From Trissonchulus latispiculum (taxonomy: Eukaryota > Nematoda > Enoplea > Enoplida > Ironidae), in NCBI GenBank assembly GCA_030248195.1, contig JASAND010022014.1:1-64000 (forward strand): a stretch of 64,000 nucleotides of DNA. Reading direction: 5' to 3'. Positions 54,328-64,000 of the stretch are shown piece by piece. Every line of letters begins with the position of its first letter. Position 1 is the first letter of the stretch. The notes below the pieces were generated by a model. That model was not told the DNA's origin, did no database searches, and saw only the letters and a program-made list of their open reading frames with translations. A program made the translations under genes and the position numbers.

Positions 54328-55269
54328 TTAATTTTCAGCTACTGATACTCTTCCCTTGTAAATCAATTTCTTAAAAGCATTTCGAAATTCTGCGTTTTTC
54401 GCAATGTAGATGAAAATATTGTTCGCAGAATTTGCATTCATTAAAATCCAAACCGTTGGAGCTAAAATCACTCTTACTTCTTTCGTAGCTATTCCTGATG
54501 TTGCCGAAGATAAAGACATTGGGATTGTTTGAAAAATAAATGTACAAGCCATTACAAGGACCAACATTTTGGTAACTTTCGCCTGTCTTTGTTTTTTCAC
54601 TAATATTATATTAGATAGAGTCGATTTGTTTGTTTTATGCAAACATACCATTGCTATACCATACACAATAACACTGCAGAAGCTTACGACAAACTGGTAT
54701 ATCTTGTGCACTTGATTTACCCAAGAAGCAATGGCATGCTCAGTGGCACAAAGCTGATGACTTTCGAGAACTCTAGGCTGAAAAAAGGTGTCTACATACG
54801 CCATCAAAGTAAAGCCTGTGGCTACAAAGAACGGAAACATACCAGCAATTATCATCTTCTGCAGTGTTAACCTGCAATATATGATAATACTAGCACAAGC
54901 TAGCAGTCTATCTAATGATATTGCTAGCAGAGCTGTTGGCACCGCAAATCCCGCTAAAATAAAGCAGAAAATATGCAGTTCCCGAATACAGTCCCACTTG
55001 GTGACTTTAACAGCTGCCTGATCAGAGTAAATGATATAATTGCGTTTGATGCCGGCTGACAACTGTCCCAATCCCATTAAAAAATCCGCAATGGCCAGTG
55101 CAAATGGCAAGCAATACTCCTTGCGGTGAAGGACAGGACTTCGCCAAACTACGATTAGAATAGTGAGATTTCCAACCGTTTGAAATAACCCCTCCACAAT
55201 GTAGATACTGTAGAAAACCACTAAGCGTAAAACATCAGAACTGCTGTAAATAGTAGAGTTATTGCGCAT
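54328..55269 (-). CDS. Rhodopsin-class (class A) GPCR, intronless, 313 aa
   Basis: A single uninterrupted ORF whose ATG sits in a strong context (CCACCATG). Seven hydrophobic segments are visible. TM1 has the conserved GN (residues 33-34), TM2 has LAIAD (Asp62), and TM3 starts with Cys94 and ends SLDRLLAC (DRL at 120-122 instead of DRY). Cys174 in loop 2 can pair with Cys94. TM6 has FIFQTIP (Pro250). TM7 ends NANSANNIFIY, where the NPxxY proline is replaced by Ile. A short amphipathic helix 8 (FRNAFKKLI) follows. NNST near the N-terminus is a glycosylation sequon. Length and motif drift resemble expanded nematode-type chemoreceptor or orphan peptide-receptor families. Ligand unknown. Confidence 0.88.
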   Translation of the reverse strand: MRNNSTIYSSSDVLRLVVFYSIYIVEGLFQTVGNLTILIVVWRSPVLHRKEYCLPFALAIADFLMGLGQLSAGIKRNYIIYSDQAAVKVTKWDCIRELHIFCFILAGFAVPTALLAISLDRLLACASIIIYCRLTLQKMIIAGMFPFFVATGFTLMAYVDTFFQPRVLESHQLCATEHAIASWVNQVHKIYQFVVSFCSVIVYGIAMVCLHKTNKSTLSNIILVKKQRQAKVTKMLVLVMACTFIFQTIPMSLSSATSGIATKEVRVILAPTVWILMNANSANNIFIYIAKNAEFRNAFKKLIYKGRVSVAEN

Positions 55270-57370
55270 GGTGGAAATATTTATGGACTGTAGTACTTAA
55301 TGCCATAGATTCTCATTGAAGTTGTGACTATTTTCTGCTAGAACAATACGGAAAGCGGAAATAAAAGCTTTGTAATTTGATTAGCTTAGAAGGAAGACTA
55401 CTCTCTGTTCCAGGATCAAATTAACAAGATCTCCCTTCCAAGCCTTCATAGAAACTAATTTGTTAATGTAAATTAAGCTTCATGAAAATACCCTAGAGCT
55501 AACCTACCCAGCATAAGATTACAGGGTGCCGGTACTTATTTGCGGCTTCAGAAGTCAGAAGCGACAATATCTGAGTTACCGATAACCAATAACGAACTGA
55601 AAACAGAATGCGCAAAAGTGGTGCTTTGCATTCAACTTCTTTCGGGCCAAATGCTGTTAGACAATGATCTAGAGATGGACACACTGGAGCATTTAAAAGG
55701 AGCAAATTGCGGCAGTGTCGAAAGATGTTGTATTTAGATTTTTTCAAACCTTATAACAAAACTCATTCTGATATTTTCTTTGAAAGATCATTTATTGTGA
55801 GTTTTTAATCCATTTATATAGTCCAGGTCAGTTGATTGTTGTCACGGTCGCCACTTTTTGTAGGAAAGTAATCTAACTTGCCTGGTATAAAAGTACTCTA
55901 TAATAAACGACGGCTTTGTTCGTGCTCGGTGTGCGATGCCTGAGTAAAGAACCTTTCGGAAAAGTGCAAAGCAACTAACTACTAGAATTAGACATGAAAA
56001 GAAGCCCTAGAGTTACTTGATAGAAGAGAAAACCATAACCTGACTTTACTTCGAATTCAATACAAAACTAAACTTCAAATGAAACGACAAAAATTATTTC
56101 AAATTACTCATTCGAAAACAAAGATACAAAAGGACAAAACCACCGAACTTAGAGAGCCGAACTTCAACATTCTTTTATAGTCGCAAAACTAGTACTGTAG
56201 CTAGCCCAAGAAAGAAATTAGCTTTATCATTTGCGAATAAATTTATAATAAACCTTATGAATTATTGAACATTCAATTATTTAGATGCACTGCGCCACAC
56301 TGCCGCGCTGTTGCGCCGCTGAGTTTACTCATCCAAATGGCAATATCCCACACTGCTAACTTGGAGAATTCGTCTCAGCCTTGGTTTTATTTGGTCGCTG
56401 CAGAAGTTGCAACATTTTTGCCTGCTACAATCTTTATCTAATTTCGTACATGCTCAAAGCGGCTGAGACTTTTGTTTTAAAATATATACTGAAATCCTAG
56501 AATTCAGTTTGTTTCTCAATTTGGCTATTGTCCATATCGACCAGCAACATTCGGTAGGACATTAATACTAAAGGTTTGGTTTTCGCTTTGCCTCACTGCG
56601 AATCCAGTTCGAAGCTGTCTATCTTTTCCGAAAACCAGGACTTAGTATGCATAGCGGACAGTTCTCACTTTAAACTGTCAACACGTATTGCGCAAGGAGC
56701 TCACACGTGGTCCAGTTGATCTTTTCGTTTGATACTTCATGATTGATTTCAAAGAGACTTGAATCAAACAGATTAATTTTGGAGTTGTGATTTATTGACT
56801 TCACTTGCTGTCAAGTAACAACTCTTCGAACTTAGGTCTTTTTCTCAAATGTCTTCCTTTTGTGGATTCATAGGGATTTCTGGAACTCTGGTAAATGCGG
56901 TGACGCTATTTCCTCCTTGCCATATTTTCCACATTTCTTCTTTTCACTATTTGCCCCCAAATTTCTTCTCCACCCATATCTCCCCTTTGTTTGCTGATCT
57001 CCACAGTCCCCCATTGCCACCTATCTTTGTTGTTGCTCTCCTTAACCCCCTCCCCATATTTGTTGCTTTGATTTACAATAATTCTGTTGTTCTAGCTGTT
57101 CTTTTCCTTCCTGTTTTCGTAAGTTTTGCCTTTTTATATTAAAATCCACTAGTTTTTTGTAATTTAATTCTTTCTGCTAACTGGAATAGCTGGGAAATAT
57201 CATGGGGTTAGCTCGGAATAATTTTGTAACTAGTTCGTGCTCAAGTTCGTCCCTTTTTTCCGCAGGCGTCCCGACAGCGTTCCCCCTAAATTATTCCCTT
57301 GGCGAGGTTGTGTGCCGCCTCACAATCTGGTATCATGCAATCCCTGCAGAAGCTGCTGTATGGAATTGTA
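55270..57370. other. Intergenic, no gene recognised
   Basis: AT-rich sequence upstream of the rhodopsin-class gene. The 56.85-57.14 kb stretch is pyrimidine-rich and open by composition only. Nothing supported as a gene. Confidence 0.5.
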
Positions 57371-57698
57371 TTGAATCTAAAAGACAAACAATCGTAGCTG
57401 GGTATAGTCCTAAAGAATTAAGAGTAATTATCAGTAATGACTTGAAATTCCATAAACACTGTGAAGAAGTAAGTCGGTGCTGAAGATTTACTAACTTTAA
57501 ATATTTCCTGCCTCTATCTCTCGTGACGTAAAGTTTCTAATGAAACTGTATAAGGCTTAAGTCAGACCAATATTAGAAGCTGCATCATAAATTTGGAATT
57601 TTCATAATGTATAGGATATTGACCTTCAAAGGTACTTTAAGCGTAAACTTCCTGGAATGTCTGCAGACCCTTACCCACATCATTTGAAAATATTGGAG

Positions 57699-58824
57699 CT
57701 ATCTATAGTCTAGCAAACTTAAACTGGACTAAAAGAGTGAATTTTGTGGAGAGTTTATTATTCAAGTTAAGTATGACAATGTATATATTTTCTGAAAGCT
57801 CAGAAATCAGAGATTTCAAAATTTTTAAAAATTCTAAAATTTTAGAATTTCAAGTTTCAGAAATCTTAGAAACTGTAGGAAAAGAAAAAATAAACGAAAA
57901 GTAGTCGAGTTTGGTATCAAATGAAAGGTCTCGTTCAGGAGAACGCGAATATGTATCAATTATGCGGATTTGGGGCGGCACGTGGTTCCCGTGGGCCCAT
58001 ATCCCGAAAAATAAAAGTTGCTCCAGTCGCTACAAACTTGGGCTCATTTGAAAGCTCTCCTCGCGCTGAGTAAAAGTTATAATTCGGTCATCGCTCAAAA
58101 ATGCTGTCTGTGAAAGTTATCCCTCTTTAAACCCCAAAAATGGGCTGTTTAGACACTTTTAGAGGGTTTAATCCAGGCTAGCGAAAGCTGTGAGCTGAAT
58201 CAAGTCAAGCCACTGTGCTTACATTATGCGTCTCATCATTATACACAAGTGTGTAAAATTGCAGCTTTGGATCTCTATGCAAGCGTGAGATAAGCTAATT
58301 TAAACGAACTTCAAAGGAACCGACACGGCGGCACTTTTCGCTTTCGCTAGCCTGGATTAAACCCTCCAAAAGTGTCCAAACAGCCCATTTTTGAGGTTTA
58401 AAGAGAGATAACTTTCACAGACAGCATTTTTGAGAGATAACCCAATAATAACTTTTACTCAGCGTGATGAGAGCTTTCCAATGGGCCCAAGTTTATAGCG
58501 ATTGGAGCAACTTTTATTTTTCGGGATATGGTCCCGCGGGAACCACGTGCCTCCCCATATCCGCATAATTGATACATATTCGCGTTCTCCTGAACGAGAC
58601 CTTTCATTTGATACCAAACTCGACTACTTTTCCTTTATGTTTTCTTTTCCTACAGTTTCTAAAATTTCTGAAATTTGAAATTCTAAAATTTTAGAATTTT
58701 TTAAAATTTTTGGAATCTCTGATTTCTGAGCTTTCAGAAAATATATACATTGTCATACTTAACTTGAATAATAAACTCTCCACAAAATTCACTCTTTTGG
58801 TCCAGTTTAAGTTTGCTAGACTAT
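57699..58824. mobile_element. Foldback element (TA-type) inserted in the LINE
   Basis: Arms of about 490 bp in inverted orientation run from TAGTCTAGCAAACTT to AAGTTTGCTAGACTA around a loop of about 130-150 bp. Removing the element plus one TA restores an unbroken LINE reading frame across the site (LELS followed by SLEERR). That supports a Tc1/mariner-style TA duplication; palindromic CTATAG at both edges leaves the exact boundary ambiguous by a few bases. No transposase ORF. Confidence 0.8.
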
Positions 58825-58889
58825 AGTTTAGAAGAGAGACGCATTCATAGGGATTTTGACAAATTTAAAAAGCAATTTAAAATATAGGG

Positions 58890-60120
58890 CTTTGAGCTAT
58901 CGCTTATGCTATGTAAGGTTAGATTGATATAGTTACGTTTGCTGGTGAATTATTGACTCCAGTTGAGTCTGAGAACATATCAGATTTGGACTTTTGGAGT
59001 AACATGGCTTGTTTTTGCACATTCATGGAAGGAAAATTTTGCAAATGATCCCCAATATTAGATGACTTTTCAAAATTATCTCTACCTTCTGATCTCAGTG
59101 GATATGGACTCCAGACCATGATCTCATCTCAGGTCCCTACAAATGATCTCATCTCTAACTTTTGTCTCCTCCTAACCGTGATCTCGTCAACATTGACGTC
59201 CAAGGATGGTCCGATCTCAACATGGATTTCGAGGCCGTAATCTCTTCAGATACCTTCTCAAATCTATTCTGGAGGAAAACGAACCATGATTCCATGCAAT
59301 GGAAGCTTACAAAAGCTCCGCAGCAAAATCAGGCTAAGTGTCATTTCTGTGTTGCGACTTGTAACTTGTTTTAAATTAGAATAAGTTCTTCAGAGCGAGT
59401 TAGTGGCTTCAATTAGTAAATTCGCACCAAAAAGTGACAGGGAACTAGAATCAGTGATTTAACTGTGTAATATCTAAATGGACACAGTAAACCATTGCAT
59501 AGCTATGAGCAGCAGCACATACTTTTGGCAATAGAATTCTAGCTACTGTTCCTGGCCATCCATAGCAAACAATTAATTATTACGTTGCTTAATTTACCAA
59601 AATTAAACTTTAGATCGCCCAAGCTACAAGTCAAGAGCAGATGTACCGGCACACTTTTCCAGGAGATTTGGCGGGAGATTATATTTGGGCCGGATCAACG
59701 AAGAAATCCATCCAGCCCACTTTGCCCTAAGAATTTAAGCATCTAAACGTTATTGTCGATTACTGTTTTTGGAATCTATTGGTGTATTCTTTGTGATTAT
59801 GTGATAACATAATGGCTCCGCGGAGCCAGAAACCCCTTCCGGTGGCAGACGGCACTGCAAATAGCACACGTCCCCCCTGCTGACAATTTCCCGAGATTCC
59901 AAGAGGCGGCAGCCCTCGGGTGGAGCTGCCGCGGTGGGCTTATTGCACAGGCAGGAATAGGCTTATCGCCGGTCTTGTCAAACGCCTCGGTTAATTGCGA
60001 AAGCAATTATTCTGTATCAGCTTCCCACCCCAGTCAAATTTCACTGACACCACTCCTAACCGGCGTTTGCCAACTGGAGTGGGGCGAACTAAAAAAGTAT
60101 ATATCAGATTTGTTTTTGCT
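58890..60120. other. Unassigned insertion between LINE fragments
   Basis: Separates two colinear parts of the LINE RT tail. It contains a distinctly GC-richer patch at 59810-59990 (GGCTCCGCGGAGCC palindrome at 59814-59827). No TIR or gene recognised. Confidence 0.4.
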
Positions 60121-60309
60121 ACATAAAATTCTAATGAATTAGATATATTGATGTAGATCAAAGGGACGCTATCTAAACCTTTTGTAACACGACCACGTCT
60201 TGGTAGCCGTAAATACTTCTCTGTAAATATAATGGTTCCCATATGGAGGAATTCGCTGCCCTCAGAGGTGGTTAATAGTATTTTTGTTGCAATGCTTAAG
60301 CTCTAACTA

Positions 60310-60960
60310 AGTAGTCTACTTTCGATCGATTTTTGAACGGTCATGCGCTGGAAGTCAATTAACGGCTCTTTGTGGCCTTTTGCCATGTTAGAGTTAATTA
60401 TTCTTTATTATTTGCAAGATGTGCTGTATCACTCAAACTATTGTCGTTGTGATGGCAATAAACCTCGTAGTCTTCTTCTTCTGCTTCTCTCCGAGCGCGT
60501 CAAATGGTCTTCCCATTATATGCATTTCTTTGCTTCTCCCCATCAGTAATAGCTAGTATGACTCTCGCTACGTCCCCTGGAAGCTGTCACCACAATGGGA
60601 AGCTGGAGTAGACACCATCTTGGCCTTTCGGCTCCGGTAGTAAGACATCCATTAACCTCGTAGTAGTAGCAGTGGTCAGGTGTGCGTTCCTTGCACCAGT
60701 CTTAGTAGTAATGTAATGGGAGCTCTAGTGGTTTAAGTCTCCGTCTCAACCATTACACTGGTAATATTCCATCCAATCTTGTGCGCTTTGAAAGACCATG
60801 CAGTCAGGTTACTCAAGAACAGACAGCTTTTTGGTCTTGTACTCTTTAACCACAGCCGGAAATTTAAACGCACTTGTGTGGCAATGAAATTTCTTTAAAT
60901 AAGTCATACACAAAATTTACAGTAATAAATGAAAGTTCAATGCTGATATCTAACTACTAA
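60310..60960. other. Intergenic, LINE tail to glutamate receptor 3' end
   Basis: Probably the LINE 3' UTR (a GCAATAAACC motif near 60457) followed by unassigned sequence containing GTAGTAGTAGCAGTGG-type short repeats near 60660. Confidence 0.4.
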
Positions 60961-60965
60961 AAAGT

Positions 60966-63897
60966 TTAACTACTGAAATGTCTTGCATTTCTATATAGCT
61001 CTCCATAGACGCCGGGCGGTACGTTAGGAATAGAGCCCGGATAGGTATAGAAAGTGTCCATCGGGTCAGCCCAGCTCACATTCCGTTGATCAGAATTAGT
61101 GGTCTGTTCAATCGATTTGGCGTCTTCGAATATTGGAATTGTAGCGGTTCCGTTCACAGCCGTGCGAATTTCTGCCCATCGATTATTTGTTCCATTGGCA
61201 ACACTGAGACTGTGCTTATTTTTCAGTCGATTTCTCAGTTTGAGCAACGTTATGATGGTCTGGGATTTGTAGAACAGTCTTCTGGAGGCACTCTCGGGCA
61301 AATAGTAGATTACAGCATCTTTTCCCATTCGATAGAGCCGATACATCAGCTTTTCCTTTAGCTGAAATAAAATTGACAAAAATTAATAGATTACAATTAT
61401 TGAATATGTGGTAACTTCGATGGTTTTGCTAGAGATCTGAAGCAAATACATTTTAAGCAAGGAGGTATTTTGATTTGAATGTTTCTGAATTTTCAATTCC
61501 ATTTAACTTCGGCTTATATTTGCAAATGAGTTTTTTCTCTTTTTCTTAGGTATAATGATTCAGAGCCATGATAAGACCGGAGCAGCTCCAAAAACTTTCA
61601 TCGCTGAGGCTGTATGAATCGATGTCACAAGAATTAGAGTTCGTTTGCTTAGTATGATGTATAATGATGACATAATCTAGCAATACGGTAAAAAAATGGT
61701 TGTGTAATTGTGATGATATAACAATAAGTAGAGTATATATTAATGTGCTAATTTTAAGAATAAGTAATCATACACTTAGTTGTTTGCCGGGGACATCTGA
61801 TAGTGACACGATAAATTCAGCGATGAGCACCAAAAATCCCAGCACCATGCTACCATAAATGATTAGAAAGACAGCTAAAATATGAAATATAAAATATAAA
61901 ATGAAACAGAAAGATAAAATCAAAAATTGTTTACATTTACGAATATGAATTCTTTTGTATAAAGTATGTATATATTAAGTTAGTACTTTACCTCAACCTA
62001 CCTGTATGATGGATAATTTCTCAATGCATTAGTTTCCACTTTAGCTTTGATCATTGAACTTGTAGAATGTCTACAGTTCGCTCTAAACGTACCATAAAAT
62101 CGCTTAGGAGGTAGAGAATCGAGGCTCTCCAGGGCGCCCAAAACCTCATCTGGGTCTGGACATTCGCTTATCTTTTTTCGCCTAAAATTCGTTTCATTTT
62201 TTCAAATTCCAATTCTACTTTCAAGGCGCAGATATCTGGTAAAATTCAAATACCTACTTATGCTTTCCTGTTTTTCTGTATGTATGCAAAGTTTAGTTTG
62301 TTGCTTTCTGCGAAAACGTCATCAACAAACTTTAAATGAGTGTTATGATTAGAGCCAATTAAAGTCATAAAAACAAGCAACATCTTTTAAATTGGCTGAG
62401 ATCTGTTCTTCTTATTATAACAAACCACTGTAATCAAACCTAGTTCACTTCATGGCTATTTCAGAACATACAAAGATGCCATTAACCTTCAACCAGATCC
62501 AACAAGCCATTGCAATCGATCCTACTAGTCAGAAGCTAACCAAGTTTGTCTTGGATGGAGTCGCGGATTGGAAAGACCACGATTTAAAACCGTACTTGCC
62601 CATTAAATTGGTTGAGATCTGTTCTTCTTATTGTAATAAGTAGTGTGTGCACGCCGCCAGCTTTGGTGAACTCTTTCAATGAGGAGTTGAACTAACATTT
62701 TAGATTTATCCTTTGTATACTTTTGAGATTGCAGAAAACCTCCTTAATATCAAGAGCGAAAGTAAGGAACTATAACTGCACTAGTACATAAATTTACAGA
62801 GAGCACCAATGATACAGAAGTATGTGCGCTTCTCTCCTGGCTCCGTGGTATAGTGGTTGCACGCCAGACTTCAGTCTGGGAGTTCCATGGTTCGATTCTC
62901 GGCGAAGCCAAATCTTTACATAAAACCAGAAAATATAAAATACCCACAAGTCACAACCTTCGGACTCAGAGTTCACTTGCCTACCATCTTTTCATGGTTT
63001 CATCTATAAATCCCTGCTCCTCCAATTGCAGCACGACTTTATCGAAGAACTTGGTGTAGGGAGAGTGTTTTCGAAATGCAAAGGAATACATGACTCGACC
63101 AAAGCTTTCTTCGGACAGTCGAAGATTGCACGGTTTTTCGGCCAAATATCCACCCAAGACATTGCGTTCCCAGACATAGGCGAACATATCCCTCCGAACC
63201 TAAATAAGGATAAGTAAATAAGTAAATAAATAAATAAATAAATAAATAAATAGACTAGGTTACGTTTTTGTTTCTGTTGTTTTATGTTGTTGTTGAAACG
63301 GTTTTTACTGTTTTAGAATGATGAAATATTCTTCACGCTTTGGTAGGCGAATTGCATCGCTAAATGATTGAGTGTTGACACGACTTGGGATGGTTCGTTT
63401 TCGATATGTGTACTCCAAAAGCATTGGTAACAAGAACGGGTTATATGGATGATCCAATTCAAACGAAAACCCTAATTGTTTGTGTTGCAAAAATTTATGT
63501 CTACAGGTTATTCTAATGTGGATACTAAGAAAATTCCTAACAGAAGTAAGTGGTTGATGTCCAAATTGTTCACTTTTTGAAATGTCTGAAATTGTTTTTC
63601 TGTGATTTTAGCCTCCGTGAGTGTGTAAGGAGTTTGAGCGAGGCAGCAATTAGCTTGATCAGTTAATGAAAACTAATATATAAATTTGTACAGACACCTA
63701 AGCTGTCATGTAAGTAGTAAGTGCCAAATATATAAAGTAAGATATTCCTACTCTTTTCACAGCCTCTACTGGAAGCATGATAATTCGAGGTTTTCCAGTC
63801 GGTGACGGGGATAATAAATATTTTTTCATCGTCATAAATGTATCAACCCTGGATTTATTCAGGAAATAGAATATGTTGGTAGATGGAATATTGGTAC
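60966..63897 (-). CDS. Ionotropic glutamate receptor-like gene, 3' exons (5' part beyond window)
   Basis: Minus-strand exons in transcript order: 63752-63897, 62985-63199, 62002-62181, 61774 to 61874 or 61951, 60966-61361. The first encodes the S2 lobe (STNIFYFLNKSRVDTFMTM then EAVKR, cf. family STxxFF-SK...T...M...EGIxRV). The second continues it (MFAYVWERNVL, CNLRLSEESFGR, HSPYTKFFDKVVLQLEEQGF, MKRW), the standard iGluR/IR pattern ending in the KWW-like motif. The third is Cys-containing linker. The fourth carries the last membrane helix M4 (AVFLIIYGSMVLGFLVLIAEF). The fifth is a 131-residue cytoplasmic tail ending TAA at 60966-60968. Phases agree except between exons 3 and 4 (see findings). 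The pore and amino-terminal domain lie right of 64000. Subtype (IR, kainate or NMDA) undetermined. Confidence 0.85.
62389..62645 (+). mobile_element. Ty3/gypsy-like pol fragment with flanking short duplication
   Basis: An ORF at 62452-62643 encodes LTFNQIQQAIAIDPTSQKL and FVLDGVADWKDHDLKPY, resembling the linker between RNase H and integrase of Ty3/gypsy Pol (I...ATxxDPxLxxLxxxVxxGWP). The string AAATTGGnTGAGATCTGTTC plus CTTATTnTAA occurs both before (about 62389) and at the end (about 62604), so the fragment sits between direct copies. It lies in an intron of the glutamate receptor gene, opposite strand. Confidence 0.4.
62839..62909 (+). pseudogene. tRNA-like sequence (tRNA pseudogene or SINE head)
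   Basis: 71 nt with acceptor ends GGCTCCG / CGAAGCC (one mismatch), A box TGGTATAGTGG, an anticodon arm CCAGA-CTTCAG-TCTGG and B box GGTTCGATTC. The anticodon loop counts six rather than seven bases, the T stem has two mismatches, and the D stem one. It therefore looks like a degenerate Glu/Gln-type tRNA or a SINE head rather than a working tRNA. Within a glutamate receptor intron. Confidence 0.55.
63214..63252. repeat. (AAAT)n microsatellite
   Basis: About nine AAAT units in the glutamate receptor intron between the first two visible exons. Confidence 0.85.
63305..63540 (-). other. Open exon-like segment inside a glutamate receptor intron
   Basis: The minus-strand frame is open for about 70 codons to a TAA at about 63305, preceded by an acceptor-like TTTTCTTAG near 63524. 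The translation (LGFSFELDHPYNPFLLPMLL) has weak positional resemblance to the HSPYTKFFDKVVLQL segment of the next exon, hinting at a duplicated or alternative exon. Phase does not fit the preceding exon, so it may be noncoding. Confidence 0.25.
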
Positions 63898-64000
63898 CTG
63901 CAAATAAAAATAGTACTACACCACAAGCAGGATTTTGAAATAAATAACGTTATGCTCACTAATTACTCATTAAAATTTAAAATGACACACTATTTTGAAA

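Larger units (their letters stand above)
57380..60310 (+). mobile_element. Decayed CR1/L2-like LINE, RT 3' part, interrupted
   Basis: Three fragments lie in order on the plus strand. At 57396-57480, KELRVIISNDLKFHKHCEEV matches the RT thumb-proximal motif KxLGVxIDxxLKFxxH. At 57543-57702, VRPILEAAS, IWNFHN, DIDLQRYFKRKLPGM and LKILELS match VRPxLEYAxxVWxP...LExVQRRxTRxLPG. After the 57699-58824 insertion it resumes at 58827-58884 with LEERRIHRDFDKFKKQF (family pattern SLExRRxRGDLI). A final piece at about 60170-60306 has SRKYFSVN and WRNSLPSEVVN, the conserved LINE tail. Stops and frameshifts are frequent, so it is dead. About 1.25 kb between the third and fourth pieces (58,890-60,120) is unexplained, probably another insertion. 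Confidence 0.8.

Noticed and set aside
56849..57142. 97-codon hydrophobic/proline-rich ORF
   Set aside because: Composition is explained by a pyrimidine-rich tract; no motif, signal or splice support.
62839..62909. Selenocysteine or suppressor tRNA with a TCA anticodon
   Set aside because: The apparent TCA comes from a six-base loop and the arm lengths do not match tRNA-Sec; a degenerate ordinary tRNA or SINE head is simpler.

Overview
The window is eukaryotic, from an AT-rich invertebrate animal genome. Genes have many small exons with GT-AG introns, introns are large and packed with inverted-repeat transposons, and the gene families are metazoan (ULK/unc-51 kinase, class C and rhodopsin-class GPCRs, an ionotropic glutamate receptor). 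The rhodopsin-class receptor, with degenerate DRY and NPxxY motifs, resembles lineage-specific nematode-type receptors. A nematode or related ecdysozoan is therefore my tentative guess (low confidence); nothing seen fixes the phylum. Layout: (1) 1-6128 has no exon I can identify. It is probably an upstream intron or 5' flank of the kinase gene and is filled with short inverted-repeat elements. (2) 6129-35353, plus strand: 21 consecutive exons of an autophagy-initiating Ser/Thr kinase of the ULK1/ULK2/unc-51/Atg1 family. All splice phases agree. The first exon(s), with the glycine loop and catalytic Lys, are outside the window or unrecognised; the stop codon and a polyA signal are present. Introns carry at least six short elements with hAT-type termini and 8-bp target duplications, a 148-bp minisatellite, a tRNA-derived SINE and, in the 6.3-kb intron, an open Penelope-type reverse transcriptase between ~730-bp inverted arms. 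(3) 35.6-40.2 kb: intergenic, with two foldback elements. (4) 40.4-43.9 kb and 49.7-53.3 kb: tandem paralogues of a two-exon class C GPCR (extracellular domain, cysteine-rich domain, seven-helix domain). The first copy has one in-frame nonsense codon; the second is intact. (5) 54.3-55.3 kb, minus strand: an intronless rhodopsin-class GPCR. (6) 57.4-60.3 kb: a decayed CR1/L2-like LINE split by a 1.1-kb foldback element that sits cleanly in the RT reading frame. (7) 61-63.9 kb, minus strand: five 3' exons of an ionotropic glutamate receptor-like gene whose 5' part lies beyond the right edge. How the genes relate: the left half is one housekeeping signalling gene inflated by non-autonomous transposons. 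The right half is a neighbourhood of four membrane receptors (two class C, one rhodopsin-class, one ionotropic) that look like rapidly evolving, possibly chemosensory or neuromodulatory receptors. I see no prokaryotic operons, CRISPR arrays or rRNA genes.
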